Shown one piece after another: positions 35,482-44,622 of a stretch of DNA of 64,000 nucleotides (positions are counted from its first letter, which is position 1; each line of letters starts with the position of its first letter). A program made the translations under genes and the position numbers. A model generated the notes under the pieces. That model was not told where the DNA came from. It worked only from the letters and a program-made list of their open reading frames with translations, and did not search any database. Origin of the DNA: Butyricicoccus sp. OM04-18BH (GTDB taxonomy: Bacteria; Bacillota; Clostridia; Oscillospirales; Butyricicoccaceae); contig NZ_QULN01000001.1 of NCBI RefSeq assembly GCF_003481705.1, positions 1 to 64,000 on the forward strand, given 5' to 3'.

Positions 35482-36357
35482 TTATTCGATATTCTGAATC
35501 TGCTCGCGGATCTTTTCGATCTCGCTCTTGATGTTCACGACGGTCTGCGCCATCTCGACATCGTTCGCCTTCGAGCCGATGGTGTTCGCCTCGCGGTTCA
35601 TCTCCTGCACCAGAAAATCCAGCTTGCGGCCGACGGGCTTTACCTCGTTCAGCATGCCGTCGAGCTGATGCAGATGGCTGCGCAGGCGCACGGTCTCCTC
35701 GTCCACCGCCGTCTTGTCCGCGTAGATCGCGGCCTCGGTGACGATGCGCGTCTCGTCGATGTCCGTGCTCTCGAGCACCTCACGCATACGCGCGAGCAGC
35801 TTTTCGCGGTACTCCGCGACGCGCTCGGGCGAGCGCTTCTCGACCTCGCCGACCAGCGTCTCGATGACGCAGGCGTGGTTTCTGACGTCCTCCGCAAGCT
35901 TTTCGCCCTCGCGCTCACGCATCTGGTCGAAGCCGTCGCAGGCCTCGGCAAATACGGTCAGAACGTCCTGCGTCAGCTCGTCCGCATCCTGCTCGATGCG
36001 CTCCGAGCCGAGCACATCGGGGAGCTTTGCGAGGCTCATGACGGTCACATCGTCGCGCAGGCCGTATTTTTCGGACAGCTCGCGCAGCGCCGCCAGATAG
36101 CGCTCTGCGAGCGCGTGGTTTACCGTGACGGAAAGATCGCCGCCCTCGTCGGTCTCGACGCTGACATAGATTTCGGTCTTGCCGCGTGCGATGCGCGCGG
36201 CGGCCGCCTTCTTCACAGCGTCATCCAGAAAGCCGAACTGGCGCGGCGCCTTTACCGTGCAGTCCAGATAGCGGTGGTTGACGGCGCGCAGCTCGACGGT
36301 AACGGTGCGTCCATGCAGCACCTGTCGCGCGCGGCCGTAGCCGGTCATACTCTTCAT
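35482..36357 (-). CDS. YicC/YloC family endoribonuclease
   Basis: A 291-residue protein with N-terminal MKSMTGYGRA, VELRAVNHRYLD and the C-terminal LDFLVQEMNREANTIGSKA signature. Members of this family act as endoribonucleases in E. coli and Bacillus. It is the first gene of the operon running to thiN. RBS GAGGGGGAAG precedes the ATG. No promoter of high quality was found, though a TATATT element is present near 36395. Confidence 0.92.
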   Translation of the reverse strand: MKSMTGYGRARQVLHGRTVTVELRAVNHRYLDCTVKAPRQFGFLDDAVKKAAAARIARGKTEIYVSVETDEGGDLSVTVNHALAERYLAALRELSEKYGLRDDVTVMSLAKLPDVLGSERIEQDADELTQDVLTVFAEACDGFDQMREREGEKLAEDVRNHACVIETLVGEVEKRSPERVAEYREKLLARMREVLESTDIDETRIVTEAAIYADKTAVDEETVRLRSHLHQLDGMLNEVKPVGRKLDFLVQEMNREANTIGSKANDVEMAQTVVNIKSEIEKIREQIQNIE

Positions 36358-36416
36358 TTTATCTCTTCCCCCTCAGGAAAATCCATGTAATATAAACGCA
36401 TTTCCATGCGGAACAG

Positions 36417-36923
36417 TCAAATTTTCGGCAGATACCGCCGCACAAAGCGGATGAAGCGCGTCAGGACGGCATCAAAAACGGCAAATCCGATGTTCGCCGC
36501 GAACCAGAACGCCGCGAGCGCGAAAAATCCGGGCATTTCCAGCTGCGGAAACACGCCCTTTGATACGAGCGCACCCAGCACGGCGAGCACAAGATTCGCA
36601 TATGCCAGCTTGAGCGCCATGCGTGCGCCGGGGCGTGCGCGGGTCTCGATGAGGTATTTTACAATGGGATACAGGCCGCAGACGGCGATATAGGCCGCCG
36701 CGACGCTCTTTCTCGGCACGAGCATGAGCGACAGCGCACCCGCCGCCGCATAGACGGTGAGCGAGGTGCGCAGCGCGAAGCTGCGGATGAGCGGCACCGC
36801 GGATACGACGCCGGCCGAGATGCACAGCGCAGGCGCTGCCTGCGGAATGAGTCCGCCGATATACAGCAGCACGACGGCAAACCCCGCGAGCAGTCCGCCG
36901 CGCGCAATTTCCCGTGTGTTCAT
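36417..36923 (-). CDS. Conserved polytopic membrane protein
   Basis: A 168-residue protein with five or six hydrophobic helices covering most of its length and a basic C-terminus (RFIRFVRRYLPKI). No family was recognised with confidence. The pattern resembles small substrate-binding or scaffold membrane proteins. It starts 1 nt after the J-domain gene, so it is co-expressed with it. Confidence 0.75.
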   Translation of the reverse strand: MNTREIARGGLLAGFAVVLLYIGGLIPQAAPALCISAGVVSAVPLIRSFALRTSLTVYAAAGALSLMLVPRKSVAAAYIAVCGLYPIVKYLIETRARPGARMALKLAYANLVLAVLGALVSKGVFPQLEMPGFFALAAFWFAANIGFAVFDAVLTRFIRFVRRYLPKI

Positions 36924-36924
36924 A

Positions 36925-37551
36925 TCAGCAGCCGCCTCCTGCGCAGCAGCCGTTCAGACAGGTATTGCAGCAGCAGTTGCAGATGGCGAGCTGAACGCAG
37001 TAATCACAGGCGCTCATCTCCTGCATCGGACGGTAGCCGCCGTAGCCGCCGGTCATGTTGAGGTTGTTCAGCGCGTTGTGGTATTCCGCGTTGCCCGGGT
37101 CGAGCTCACAGGCCCTGATGTAGGCGCGCTGCGCCTCATCGTACCAGCCCTTGCGTGCGTAGATCGTACCGGTCAGGAAGAACCACTCGGCGTCGCGGCC
37201 GGACGCACGGGTGAGCAGGCTCTCGGCCATGTTGAGGTTGCCCTGATTGATGGCCTGACGCACCTGCGCGTAGAGCGCGGCGTTCGGGCCGGCATAGGTC
37301 CGCTGGCCGCCGTAGCCCTGGCCGTAGGTCTGACCGGTGCTGCCTGCACCGGCGCCCGTCTTGCCCGAGCGCTCGCTCATGATCGTATCGTAAGCCTCGT
37401 TGATCTCCTTCATGCGTGCTTCTGCCAGGTCGGCGAGCGGATTATTGATATAGTTGTCCGGATGATACTTGCGCGCAAGCTCACGATAGGCGCGTTTTAC
37501 ATCGTCATCACTCGTCTGCGGCGTTACACCGAGTACCTTATAGGGATCCAT
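36925..37551 (-). CDS. J-domain protein with TPR-like region and Cys-rich tail
   Basis: A 208-residue DnaJ-like co-chaperone. Residues 1-60 are a J domain with HPD (ARKYHPDNY), 70-95 are a Gly/Gln/Tyr linker, and 95-165 are helical TPR-like repeats (AEWFFLTGTIYARKGWYDEAQRAY). The last 30 residues contain nine Cys, with the pattern CDYC...CNCCCNTC...CC...C. The tail could bind metal or be membrane-associated. No DnaK lies nearby. It overlaps the DUF5685 gene by 14 bp. Confidence 0.88.
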   Translation of the reverse strand: MDPYKVLGVTPQTSDDDVKRAYRELARKYHPDNYINNPLADLAEARMKEINEAYDTIMSERSGKTGAGAGSTGQTYGQGYGGQRTYAGPNAALYAQVRQAINQGNLNMAESLLTRASGRDAEWFFLTGTIYARKGWYDEAQRAYIRACELDPGNAEYHNALNNLNMTGGYGGYRPMQEMSACDYCVQLAICNCCCNTCLNGCCAGGGC

Positions 37552-38422
37552 GCTTTCCCCTGCCTCCGTTCGGTTGGTATGTGCCGTCGAGCACCTGTCT
37601 CGTCACGGTCGGCATACCAAGAAAAATGATATTGCGGATGATCTCCGCATCACGCTGCGCATCCAGAAGGTCGAAGGCCGTGCATACGTCGGCGAGCGAC
37701 CGCTCCAGTGTGCGCTCCAGCGGTTGTTTTATGTCTGTGATGTCGGGCGTTTTCAGCGCGTAGCGCTGCACGAGCGGATTATACGCGCCCGTTTTCATGT
37801 CCTCCGGGACGTCCTGCGCCGCGTCGAGCAGGTAAAGCCACCGTCCGGCATGGTAGAACATCTGCCGGAGAACGCGCTCCCGTGCGTCGCCCGTATGCGG
37901 CACGACCGCCGCCGTCATCCGGGCGGAAGCGTCCGCTGCGCGGTCCATCGAAGCGCAGTTTTCGTTTTCGAGTACATGCAGCTCATCGAGCGCCGCGCGG
38001 ATGTCGCGGTCGGCCTCGGGCAGGCGCGCCCTCGCTTTTTCGTAGCCGCGCCGTCCAAGGCGGCACAGCACGGCGGCGAGCAGGCGCTTTGCGCCCTTTT
38101 CGTCCGCAAGATTGTCGCGGAATTTATGATAGCTCAGCAGCACGCTCGCATCCGCCGCGAGCGCGAGCGCGTCATCGGGCGCGGCGCAGACCCGTTTCGT
38201 CACCGGGTGCGCGTCGCAGCGGCGGCGCTCGGTCTGTGCCTTCGGCGTCTCGCCGCTGCCGACGACAAGAGCGTAAAAGGTCATGTCATAGCTGAGAAAC
38301 ATTGTATAGAACCGGCCGTACCGTGCGCGGATGGCGTGGCACAGACCGCAGTACACCTGCTGGAAGCGGTCCGCTTCTTTCACCTTCAGCTCGGACTTCA
38401 CCGGTCGGATAAAGCCAAACAT
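37538..38422 (-). CDS. DUF5685 family protein
   Basis: A 294-residue soluble, mostly helical protein of the DUF5685 family. It begins MFGFIRPVKSELKVKEADRF followed by VYCGLCHAIRARYGR, and ends with a basic Gly-rich tail. Paired Cys (CGLC) may bind metal. The function is unknown. The start at 38422 has AAAGGG 7 nt upstream. It leads a three-gene operon with the J-domain and membrane proteins. In related genomes this family commonly lies next to J-domain genes (from memory). Confidence 0.8.
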   Translation of the reverse strand: MFGFIRPVKSELKVKEADRFQQVYCGLCHAIRARYGRFYTMFLSYDMTFYALVVGSGETPKAQTERRRCDAHPVTKRVCAAPDDALALAADASVLLSYHKFRDNLADEKGAKRLLAAVLCRLGRRGYEKARARLPEADRDIRAALDELHVLENENCASMDRAADASARMTAAVVPHTGDARERVLRQMFYHAGRWLYLLDAAQDVPEDMKTGAYNPLVQRYALKTPDITDIKQPLERTLERSLADVCTAFDLLDAQRDAEIIRNIIFLGMPTVTRQVLDGTYQPNGGRGKHGSL

Positions 38423-38530
38423 CGCATAACCCTTTCGCGCCGTCTTTTCGACAGCATAATTTCCGCGAAGTAAGCCATAATTTTCCACTTAGTGCTCGTG
38501 ACAATGCTGACCTTCTCGCGGTATCAATTT

Positions 38531-38559
38531 ATTTTACCGAACTTTCGCGCATATGACAA
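38531..38559 (-). promoter_or_regulatory. Promoter of the DUF5685 operon
   Basis: TTGTCA (38554-38559), 17-bp spacer, TAAAAT (38531-38536) on the minus strand. The leader is about 100 nt. Confidence 0.7.
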
Positions 38560-38665
38560 GGGCGAACACGGAAAATTGGCGAAAATTCATAAAAAGTTCA
38601 GAGAATTCATGCGGCCGGATGGCTCATTTCCGTTCGCGGGGCCGCACGTTTTCCCTCTCACAGCA

Positions 38666-38696
38666 CGAAAACCGAGATCATTCTCCCGGTTTCCGC
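38666..38696 (-). terminator. Probable terminator after the RseC-like gene
   Basis: AAACCGGGAG and CTCGGTTT pair imperfectly on the minus strand and TTTTC follows. Nothing else is seen in 38560-38710. Confidence 0.4.
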
Positions 38697-38710
38697 ATAA
38701 TTTCGTTTTT

Positions 38711-39121
38711 TTACAGCCTGTGCGTGATCTCGAACGGGACTTCGCCGTTCTGCTTCATCCTTCTGCTGTAAAAGATCGCGCCGATGATGCCGAGCGCGAA
38801 CAGCACGCCGCCGGCGAGCGCACCGGCCGCACCGCCGCCGGCCGCATTGCCGATGGCGTAGCCGATGAAGAACAGCACAAGCGGCAGCATATAGACGAGC
38901 GCCGCAAGGCCGAGCACGCGGCCGGTCTCGCCCTCGATGAGCACGCGGTCGCCGATGCCGGCATCGGTATGGTTGCGCGCGGTGACGTAGAGCGTCTGGG
39001 TCTCCAGACCGCCGCAGCCGCCGCACTTGGCGCAGTCATGGCCGCACGCCGAACGGCGCGTTACCTCGACCTCTGCCCTGCCGCCGGGGAGCAGCTTTTT
39101 GATAGTTCCCTGTTGGGTCAT
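38711..39121 (-). CDS. RseC/SoxR-reducing-system-like membrane protein
   Basis: A 136-residue protein of the RseC family (PF04246 type). It has an N-terminal beta domain with a Cys cluster (CGHDCAKCGGCGG), two central helices (residues about 70-115) and a short basic cytosolic end. In proteobacteria RseC works with Rnf-like complexes to reduce SoxR. No rnf or soxR is near. It follows an FAD oxidoreductase gene by 35 nt, suggesting a redox partnership. Confidence 0.85.
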   Translation of the reverse strand: MTQQGTIKKLLPGGRAEVEVTRRSACGHDCAKCGGCGGLETQTLYVTARNHTDAGIGDRVLIEGETGRVLGLAALVYMLPLVLFFIGYAIGNAAGGGAAGALAGGVLFALGIIGAIFYSRRMKQNGEVPFEITHRL

Positions 39122-39156
39122 TTTAATTCAGTCCTTATTTTCACTCTGGTAATTGC

Positions 39157-40740
39157 TTACTCTGGTTTATATTCTTCCATGATGCGGAACGCGGCGCGGA
39201 TGCCGTCGACTGCGGCGGACATAATGCCGCCTGCGTAGCCTGCGCCCTCGCCGCAGGGAATGAGTCCGGCGACGCCGAGGCCGAACAGGTCCTCGCCGCG
39301 CTTCATGCGTACCGGGGATGAGGTCCGCGTCTCCGGGCCGGTCAGCAGTGCGTCCGCCGCGTCATAGCCGCGGATCTTCCTGCCGAAGTACGGCAGGCTG
39401 TCGCGCAGCATGGTCTGCGCGAAATCCGGCAGGCTCGCCGCCGCGCGTCCGGGCTCCACGCCGACCGGATAGGTCGGCTCTACCGCGCCGAGACTTTTCG
39501 TCGGCCTGTCCGCAAGGAAATCGCCCACGCGCTGACACGGCGCGCGGTACGAGCCCGTCTGCGTATACGCCGCGTGCTCGATCTGACGCTGGAGCGCCAC
39601 GCCGCCGAAGGGCGTTCCGTTCTCGAAATCCTCGGGGTCTACCGAGACGGCAAGCGCCGCGTTGGCGTTTTTGCCGCTGCGCGCATGATAGCTCATGCCG
39701 TTGGTCACGACCGTATCCTGCTCGCTCTGCGCCGCGACGACCACGCCGCCCGGGCACATGCAGAACGAATAGCACGCGCGTCCGTCCGCGCGCCGCGACA
39801 GGTTGTATTCTGCCGGCGGCAGCAGCGGATGACCGGCGAATTTTCCGTAAAGCGCCCGGTCAAGCTCGCTCTGAAGGTGCTCGATGCGCACGCCGACCGA
39901 AAACGCCTTCGGCTCGAAGTAAACGCCGTTTTCATGCAGCGCAAGGAACGTATCGCGCGCCGAATGGCCGACCGCGATGATTGCCCGCTCGCAGGGGATG
40001 TCCATGCCGTCCGCGCGGACGGCGGTCAGCGCGCCGTTTTTCAGTGAAACGCCGGTCAGCGCCGTGCGGAAATGCACCTCGCCGCCGTTCTTCACGATCT
40101 CGCGCCGCATCTCGCGCACGACATCCTTGAGGATGTCCGTGCCGACATGGGGCTTGGCCTTTTTCACGATGTCCGCCGGAGCGCCGTGCGCGGCGAGCGT
40201 TTCGAGCACGGTCTCGCACAGCGCATCGCCGATGCGTGTGGTCAGCTTGCCGTCCGAGTACGCGCCCGCGCCGCCCTCGCCGAACTGGATATTGCAGTCC
40301 GGGTCGAGCGCGCCGCCGCTCCAGAACGTATCTACCGCCCTGTCGCGCTCGTCCATATCGCCGCCGCGCTCGAGTACGATCGGGCGGAAGCCGTGCCGGG
40401 CGAGCGTGTACGCCGCGAACAGTCCGGCAGGGCCGAGACCCACGACGACCGGACGGTGCGCAAGGCGCTTTTCGCCGTGCGGAACGGCAGGCCTTACATT
40501 TTCCTTATAACGCACAGACGGCATCTGCAGCTTTTCCGCAAGTGCCTTCTCGTCGCAGGGTGCGTCCAGACGCACCGAATATACGCGGGAGATCTGGCCG
40601 CGGCGCGCGTCGATGCTGACGCGGCACACCGCAGCCTCGGTCTCCGAAGATAGCAGTCCGGTCAGACGGCGTGCCCTGTCGAGCGCCGCCGTCTCCGGCT
40701 CGTCAAACGGCAGCCGGATGCCGGTCACAAGCAGGCTCAT
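39157..40740 (-). CDS. FAD-dependent oxidoreductase, COG2509 family
   Basis: A 527-residue flavoprotein. The FAD dinucleotide fold is at VVVGLGPAGLFAAYTLARHG, with GGDMDERD and the GEGGAGAYSDGKLTTR motif typical of this family and the C-terminal GLGVAGLIPCGEGAGYAGGI. The substrate is unknown. It overlaps the cdaR stop by 4 bp (ATGA), so it is coupled to the c-di-AMP operon. Confidence 0.88.
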   Translation of the reverse strand: MSLLVTGIRLPFDEPETAALDRARRLTGLLSSETEAAVCRVSIDARRGQISRVYSVRLDAPCDEKALAEKLQMPSVRYKENVRPAVPHGEKRLAHRPVVVGLGPAGLFAAYTLARHGFRPIVLERGGDMDERDRAVDTFWSGGALDPDCNIQFGEGGAGAYSDGKLTTRIGDALCETVLETLAAHGAPADIVKKAKPHVGTDILKDVVREMRREIVKNGGEVHFRTALTGVSLKNGALTAVRADGMDIPCERAIIAVGHSARDTFLALHENGVYFEPKAFSVGVRIEHLQSELDRALYGKFAGHPLLPPAEYNLSRRADGRACYSFCMCPGGVVVAAQSEQDTVVTNGMSYHARSGKNANAALAVSVDPEDFENGTPFGGVALQRQIEHAAYTQTGSYRAPCQRVGDFLADRPTKSLGAVEPTYPVGVEPGRAAASLPDFAQTMLRDSLPYFGRKIRGYDAADALLTGPETRTSSPVRMKRGEDLFGLGVAGLIPCGEGAGYAGGIMSAAVDGIRAAFRIMEEYKPE

Positions 40741-42056
40741 TCGCCGTCCTCCCCGTTTTCGCCGGTCCAGCCGGAGGAACCGCTGTCCGCTCCGCCCGAG
40801 CCGTCCTCTGTGATCTGAATTTCCACCTCGATGTCCTCTTCCACGAGCGTTACGTCGCTCGGCAGACCGATGGCCGCCGCGATGCCCTTGACCTTGTGTC
40901 TGCCGGTACCGAGCGATACCGAGTCGAACGTCAGGCCGATCGACAGGCTGTCGGTCGCGACCTCCTGCAGCTCGCTCTCGTTGCCGCGCAGCTCGATCTC
41001 GACCGAGCCGGTGAGGATCTTGACACTGTACGGCGTGGTGTCCGCCGAGGTATCGTTCGGGGCGAACTTGGAGACCTGCACCTTGCGCGTCGCGATGCCG
41101 TCTACGGTTATCGTCACCTTTGCCTTGTCCGGCTGACCGTTTTCGAGCGAAACGCCCTCCGGCAGCTTGTCGCGGATGGACAGCTCGATCGGCACGCCCG
41201 TGCGCACGCTGCCCAGATCGATCTCGCCGAGATTGAGCTCCTTGAGGTCGCCGAGGGACGCCTGATCGCTCGTCACGACCTTGACGCTCTCCGGATTGAT
41301 GCTGTACTTGACCTGATGCGCAGTCAGCTTGCCGCCGTCCTTGAGCGTGACGGTCAGCGGCAGCGTGTCGATGTTGTACATCGGCACCGTGACCTTGATC
41401 TTCTCGGTCTTGCTCGTGATGTGCTGCGAGGCGACGACCGTGCCGTCCCTGTCATACAGCGTGACCGGACATTCGATATTGGTCAGCGTAGACTCCGCGC
41501 CCGTCACGTCGATGACCGCGACCGCCTTGGCCACGTTCGTAAGCTCGGCCGCCGGGCCCTGCACCGTGATGGTGCTGACCGGCGAGGTCGGCTTGCCGGC
41601 GCGGCAGCCGTCCGCCGGGGTGCCCGTGACGTTCACATCGACCGGAATGTCCTTCGTATCCACCTTGTCCACGCGCACATGCACCTTGGACGGGGAGATG
41701 TATTCCACCTCGAGGCCGGAGCGGCTGACCGTGACCGAAACCGGCAGATCATACTCGTTCGCCTCGGTCAGGCCGGAAATATCGACCGACGCCGCGATCT
41801 GGCTCGCCTTGATGTCGCCGAGCGTCTTGCTCGGGCCGCGCAGCGTGATCTTTACCGTCGAGTCGGCGCCCTCGATAAGCGAGAGACCGGTCTGCTGCTG
41901 AAGCACCGCTGCGCCGCTGATGCGCACCGGAATGTTGTCGAACGTGCGCGGACGCTCCGGGTTGTCCATGTCCATGACGACCGCCCACAGGACGACCGAC
42001 AGCAGCAGCGAGAGCAGGCGCAGCGAAATATCATGCTTCTTCAGAATGTTCTTCAT
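40737..42056 (-). CDS. cdaR: CdaA regulatory protein CdaR (YbbR domains)
   Basis: Extracytoplasmic regulator of the diadenylate cyclase CdaA. The 439-residue protein has an N-terminal membrane helix (about 12-30), then four YbbR-type repeats (each with a Val/Ile-rich beta pattern such as PVRISG, PVSVTVS, PVDVNVTG, PVELSI-like) and an acidic Gly/Ser tail. The start at 42056 overlaps the cdaA stop (ATGA). glmM, the usual third partner, is not downstream here. Confidence 0.92.
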   Translation of the reverse strand: MKNILKKHDISLRLLSLLLSVVLWAVVMDMDNPERPRTFDNIPVRISGAAVLQQQTGLSLIEGADSTVKITLRGPSKTLGDIKASQIAASVDISGLTEANEYDLPVSVTVSRSGLEVEYISPSKVHVRVDKVDTKDIPVDVNVTGTPADGCRAGKPTSPVSTITVQGPAAELTNVAKAVAVIDVTGAESTLTNIECPVTLYDRDGTVVASQHITSKTEKIKVTVPMYNIDTLPLTVTLKDGGKLTAHQVKYSINPESVKVVTSDQASLGDLKELNLGEIDLGSVRTGVPIELSIRDKLPEGVSLENGQPDKAKVTITVDGIATRKVQVSKFAPNDTSADTTPYSVKILTGSVEIELRGNESELQEVATDSLSIGLTFDSVSLGTGRHKVKGIAAAIGLPSDVTLVEEDIEVEIQITEDGSGGADSGSSGWTGENGEDGE

Positions 42057-42961
42057 TTGCCTGCGCCTCCCTTCCACATATCACGAATCGCGGCAAGGCG
42101 GCTCTTTTCCTGCTTTTCGCTGTCGAGCAGCTCGTTTTCGAGCAGCTTGCGCAGCATATCGGGGGACAGATGGCGCTTGAGCATGCCGCCGATGGCGACC
42201 GAGATCGAGCCGGTCTCCTCGGAGACGACCACGAGCACGCTGTCCGCGCTCTCGCTCATGCCGACCGCCGCGCGGTGGCGCGTGCCGAGATCGCGCGACA
42301 GACTCTGGTTTCCCGAGAGCGGCAGCACGCAGCCTGCGGCGCAGACACGGCCTGCGCGCACGATCATCGCACCGTCATGCAGCGGACTATTCTTGAAAAA
42401 GATGTTTTTGATCAGCTCGGCGGACGGCGCGGCATCGACCATGGTGCCCGTCGAGATGATCTCGCCCAGACGCTCGCGGCGCTCGAACACGATGAGCGCG
42501 CCGGTCTTGGTGCGCGACATATCCGCGCAGGCGGAAACGGTCGCGGTGATCATGCTCTCGACCTCGTCCGGTGCGTCTGCCGGCACGATCAGCCGGCTGA
42601 AGTTGCCCTTGCCGATCTGCTCGAGCAGACGGCGCAGCTCGGGCTGAAACACGACCACGATCGCGAACAAGCCGACATTGAGCGCCTGCTGGAGCAGCCA
42701 CGAGATCATAGTCAGATGCAGCATGCTCGCCAGCAGCATAATGCCGACAAGGATGATGATGCCCTTGATCAGGCGCTCTGCGCTCGTGTCCTTGAGCAGC
42801 TTCATGACGCGGTAGATAATATACGCAACGATCAGTATATCGAGAATATCAATGAAGGATATGGTGCGGAACTGGTTGAACGCGCTGAAAAACGAGTCCA
42901 GCACCGTTCTCCAGTTCAGCCTCCCGATATCCTGGGAAAACAATGTATGAAATGTACTCAT
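42053..42961 (-). CDS. cdaA: Diadenylate cyclase CdaA
   Basis: Membrane enzyme making c-di-AMP from two ATP. The 302-residue protein has three N-terminal helices (about 30-110) and a DAC domain with the catalytic HDGAMIV and GTRHRAAVG motifs. The start at 42961 (MSTFHTLF) has AGGAG upstream. It leads cdaR, an FAD oxidoreductase and an RseC-like protein. c-di-AMP controls osmolyte and cell-wall balance in Firmicutes. Confidence 0.95.
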   Translation of the reverse strand: MSTFHTLFSQDIGRLNWRTVLDSFFSAFNQFRTISFIDILDILIVAYIIYRVMKLLKDTSAERLIKGIIILVGIMLLASMLHLTMISWLLQQALNVGLFAIVVVFQPELRRLLEQIGKGNFSRLIVPADAPDEVESMITATVSACADMSRTKTGALIVFERRERLGEIISTGTMVDAAPSAELIKNIFFKNSPLHDGAMIVRAGRVCAAGCVLPLSGNQSLSRDLGTRHRAAVGMSESADSVLVVVSEETGSISVAIGGMLKRHLSPDMLRKLLENELLDSEKQEKSRLAAIRDMWKGGAGK

Positions 42962-43116
42962 AAAGTCTCCTGTCCCTTTTATGCCGCTGCCCCTGCGCAC
43001 AGGAAGGGGCAGTGTTTTGAAAAATCACAGCAGGCCGCTGCGGTTTTCCTTTTTCGATCCCCGTCCGGCCATACTGATATTATCGTATCACAAATCCTTC
43101 TTTCTGTATAGCGCGT

Positions 43117-44241
43117 TCACAATTTTTTTACCAATTTGAAAGCTTCGGCCGCCTGCTCGGCCTGCCCCGGCGTCGAATAAAAGGAGAAAGACAGACGGAC
43201 CGTGCCGGTCTCCTCCGTGCCTGCGGTGCGGTGGGCGAGCGGAGCGCAGTGAAGACCGGCGCGCACGGCGATGCCTGCGTCCGCCAGCTGCGCGGCAGCC
43301 TGCTCCGCGGGAACGCCCTTGACGCGGACCGAGAGCACGCCGGTCTGCGAGGGATGGCTGAATACCTCGAGCCTTTCGTTCGTTTCGAGTGCACGGGCCA
43401 GCTCGTGCACGAGCTTTCTCTCATGTGCGGCGATGTTCGCCGCGCCGACCGAGCGCACGAAGCGGATACCGGCGGCAAGCCCGGCGATGCCGGGGACGTT
43501 GGGCGTGCCGCTCTCCTGCGCGTCCGGCAGAAAATCCGGCTGGTTCATGCTTTCCGACAGGCTGCCCGTGCCGCCCGCCATGAGCGGACGCGAGGCCAGA
43601 CGGTCATCGAGCGCGAGCAGCAGTCCCGTCCCCATCGGGCCGTACAGCGCCTTGTGACCGGGCATGCACACCGCCGCGAGGCAGGGAAAGCGCGAGACAT
43701 CGAGCTCGAGAACGCCGGCCGACTGCGAGGCGTCCAGAATGAGCGGCACGCCGGCCGCGCTCAGCAGCCGCCCGATCTCGTCGAGCGGACAGACCGCGCC
43801 GAACACGTTGGAAACGTGATTCAGAATAAACAGCTCCGTCCCTTCCCCGAGCGCCCTTCTGACCTCCTGCACCATGCGCTCCGGCTGCCAGAGCGGCGTG
43901 TGCAGCACGGCCGGGTCGATGCCGTGCAGCGCGAGCGGCCGCATGACCGCGTTGTGCTCGAAGCCGCTCACCGCGACCTTCATCCCCGGTCTTGCGAGCG
44001 CATGGATAGCGATGTTGAGCGCGTGCGTGGCGTTCTGCGTAAATATGACGCGCGACGGGTCGTATAGGCCGAACAGTGCCGCCGCCTGCTCGCGGCAGTC
44101 GTATACGAGGTCTCCTGCGCGCTGCGCCGCCGCATAGCCGCCCCTCGCGTACCCGGCGGCGCCTGTAAGCGCACGATGCACCGCTTCCCCGACCGCACGC
44201 GGCTTGACGAGCGTCGTCGCGGCGTTGTCCAGATAGTTCAT
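43117..44241 (-). CDS. Cysteine desulfurase / selenocysteine lyase-like aminotransferase (class V)
   Basis: PLP enzyme of 374 residues starting MNYLDNAATTLVKP. The PLP Lys lies in PGHKALYGPMGTG, the Asp/Gln pair in LDASQSAG, and the catalytic Cys in GLHCAPLAH. It likely releases sulfur from cysteine (or selenium from Sec) as a persulfide. It overlaps the upstream Se/S-carrier-like gene by 4 bp (ATGA), making a two-gene delivery module. Confidence 0.88.
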   Translation of the reverse strand: MNYLDNAATTLVKPRAVGEAVHRALTGAAGYARGGYAAAQRAGDLVYDCREQAAALFGLYDPSRVIFTQNATHALNIAIHALARPGMKVAVSGFEHNAVMRPLALHGIDPAVLHTPLWQPERMVQEVRRALGEGTELFILNHVSNVFGAVCPLDEIGRLLSAAGVPLILDASQSAGVLELDVSRFPCLAAVCMPGHKALYGPMGTGLLLALDDRLASRPLMAGGTGSLSESMNQPDFLPDAQESGTPNVPGIAGLAAGIRFVRSVGAANIAAHERKLVHELARALETNERLEVFSHPSQTGVLSVRVKGVPAEQAAAQLADAGIAVRAGLHCAPLAHRTAGTEETGTVRLSFSFYSTPGQAEQAAEAFKLVKKL

Positions 44242-44471
44242 CCTTTCTCCCCCTCGTATTCTATGCGGCAGGGCACGATCCCCAGCACGCGCAGCCGCGC
44301 GAGCGCTTCCCCGGTCTGCCGTGCCTCGATGCGCACCGCCCAGCCGCAGGATTCGGTGCGTGTGTGACGCGGCGGCCTCACTACCTCCGCAGGAATGCCG
44401 AGCCGCCCGAGCTGATGCTGCATCCCCGAAGCCTCGGTCTGTCCCCGACAGACCAGCAGAGCAAAATTCAT
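44238..44471 (-). CDS. DUF3343, putative Se/S carrier-like protein
   Basis: A 77-residue protein of the DUF3343 / Se_S_carrier-like family. It starts MNFALLVCRGQTEASGMQ (Cys8) and contains SCGWAVRIEA (second conserved Cys). The family is proposed to carry sulfur or selenium. The ATGA overlap with the desulfurase supports a carrier role. The start at 44471 has GGGAGG upstream. Confidence 0.8.
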   Translation of the reverse strand: MNFALLVCRGQTEASGMQHQLGRLGIPAEVVRPPRHTRTESCGWAVRIEARQTGEALARLRVLGIVPCRIEYEGEKG

Positions 44472-44558
44472 ATCAGCGCCTCCCGTTGTCCACAGCCTGT
44501 GGATGTTTCCGTGCATTCAGGTTTTCCGTGCACGTGAACTTTTCTCTTTCATCTTATG

Positions 44559-44587
44559 TTGAAAACCGTGTCCGGGTGTGTTATCCT
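44559..44587 (+). promoter_or_regulatory. Promoter of the DUF815 ATPase gene
   Basis: TTGAAA (44559-44564), 17-bp spacer, TATCCT (44582-44587) on the plus strand. It lies in a divergent 150-nt gap. Confidence 0.7.
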
Positions 44588-44622
44588 AAAAGCAACGCAA
44601 AATATATAAAGAGGTGTCACCC

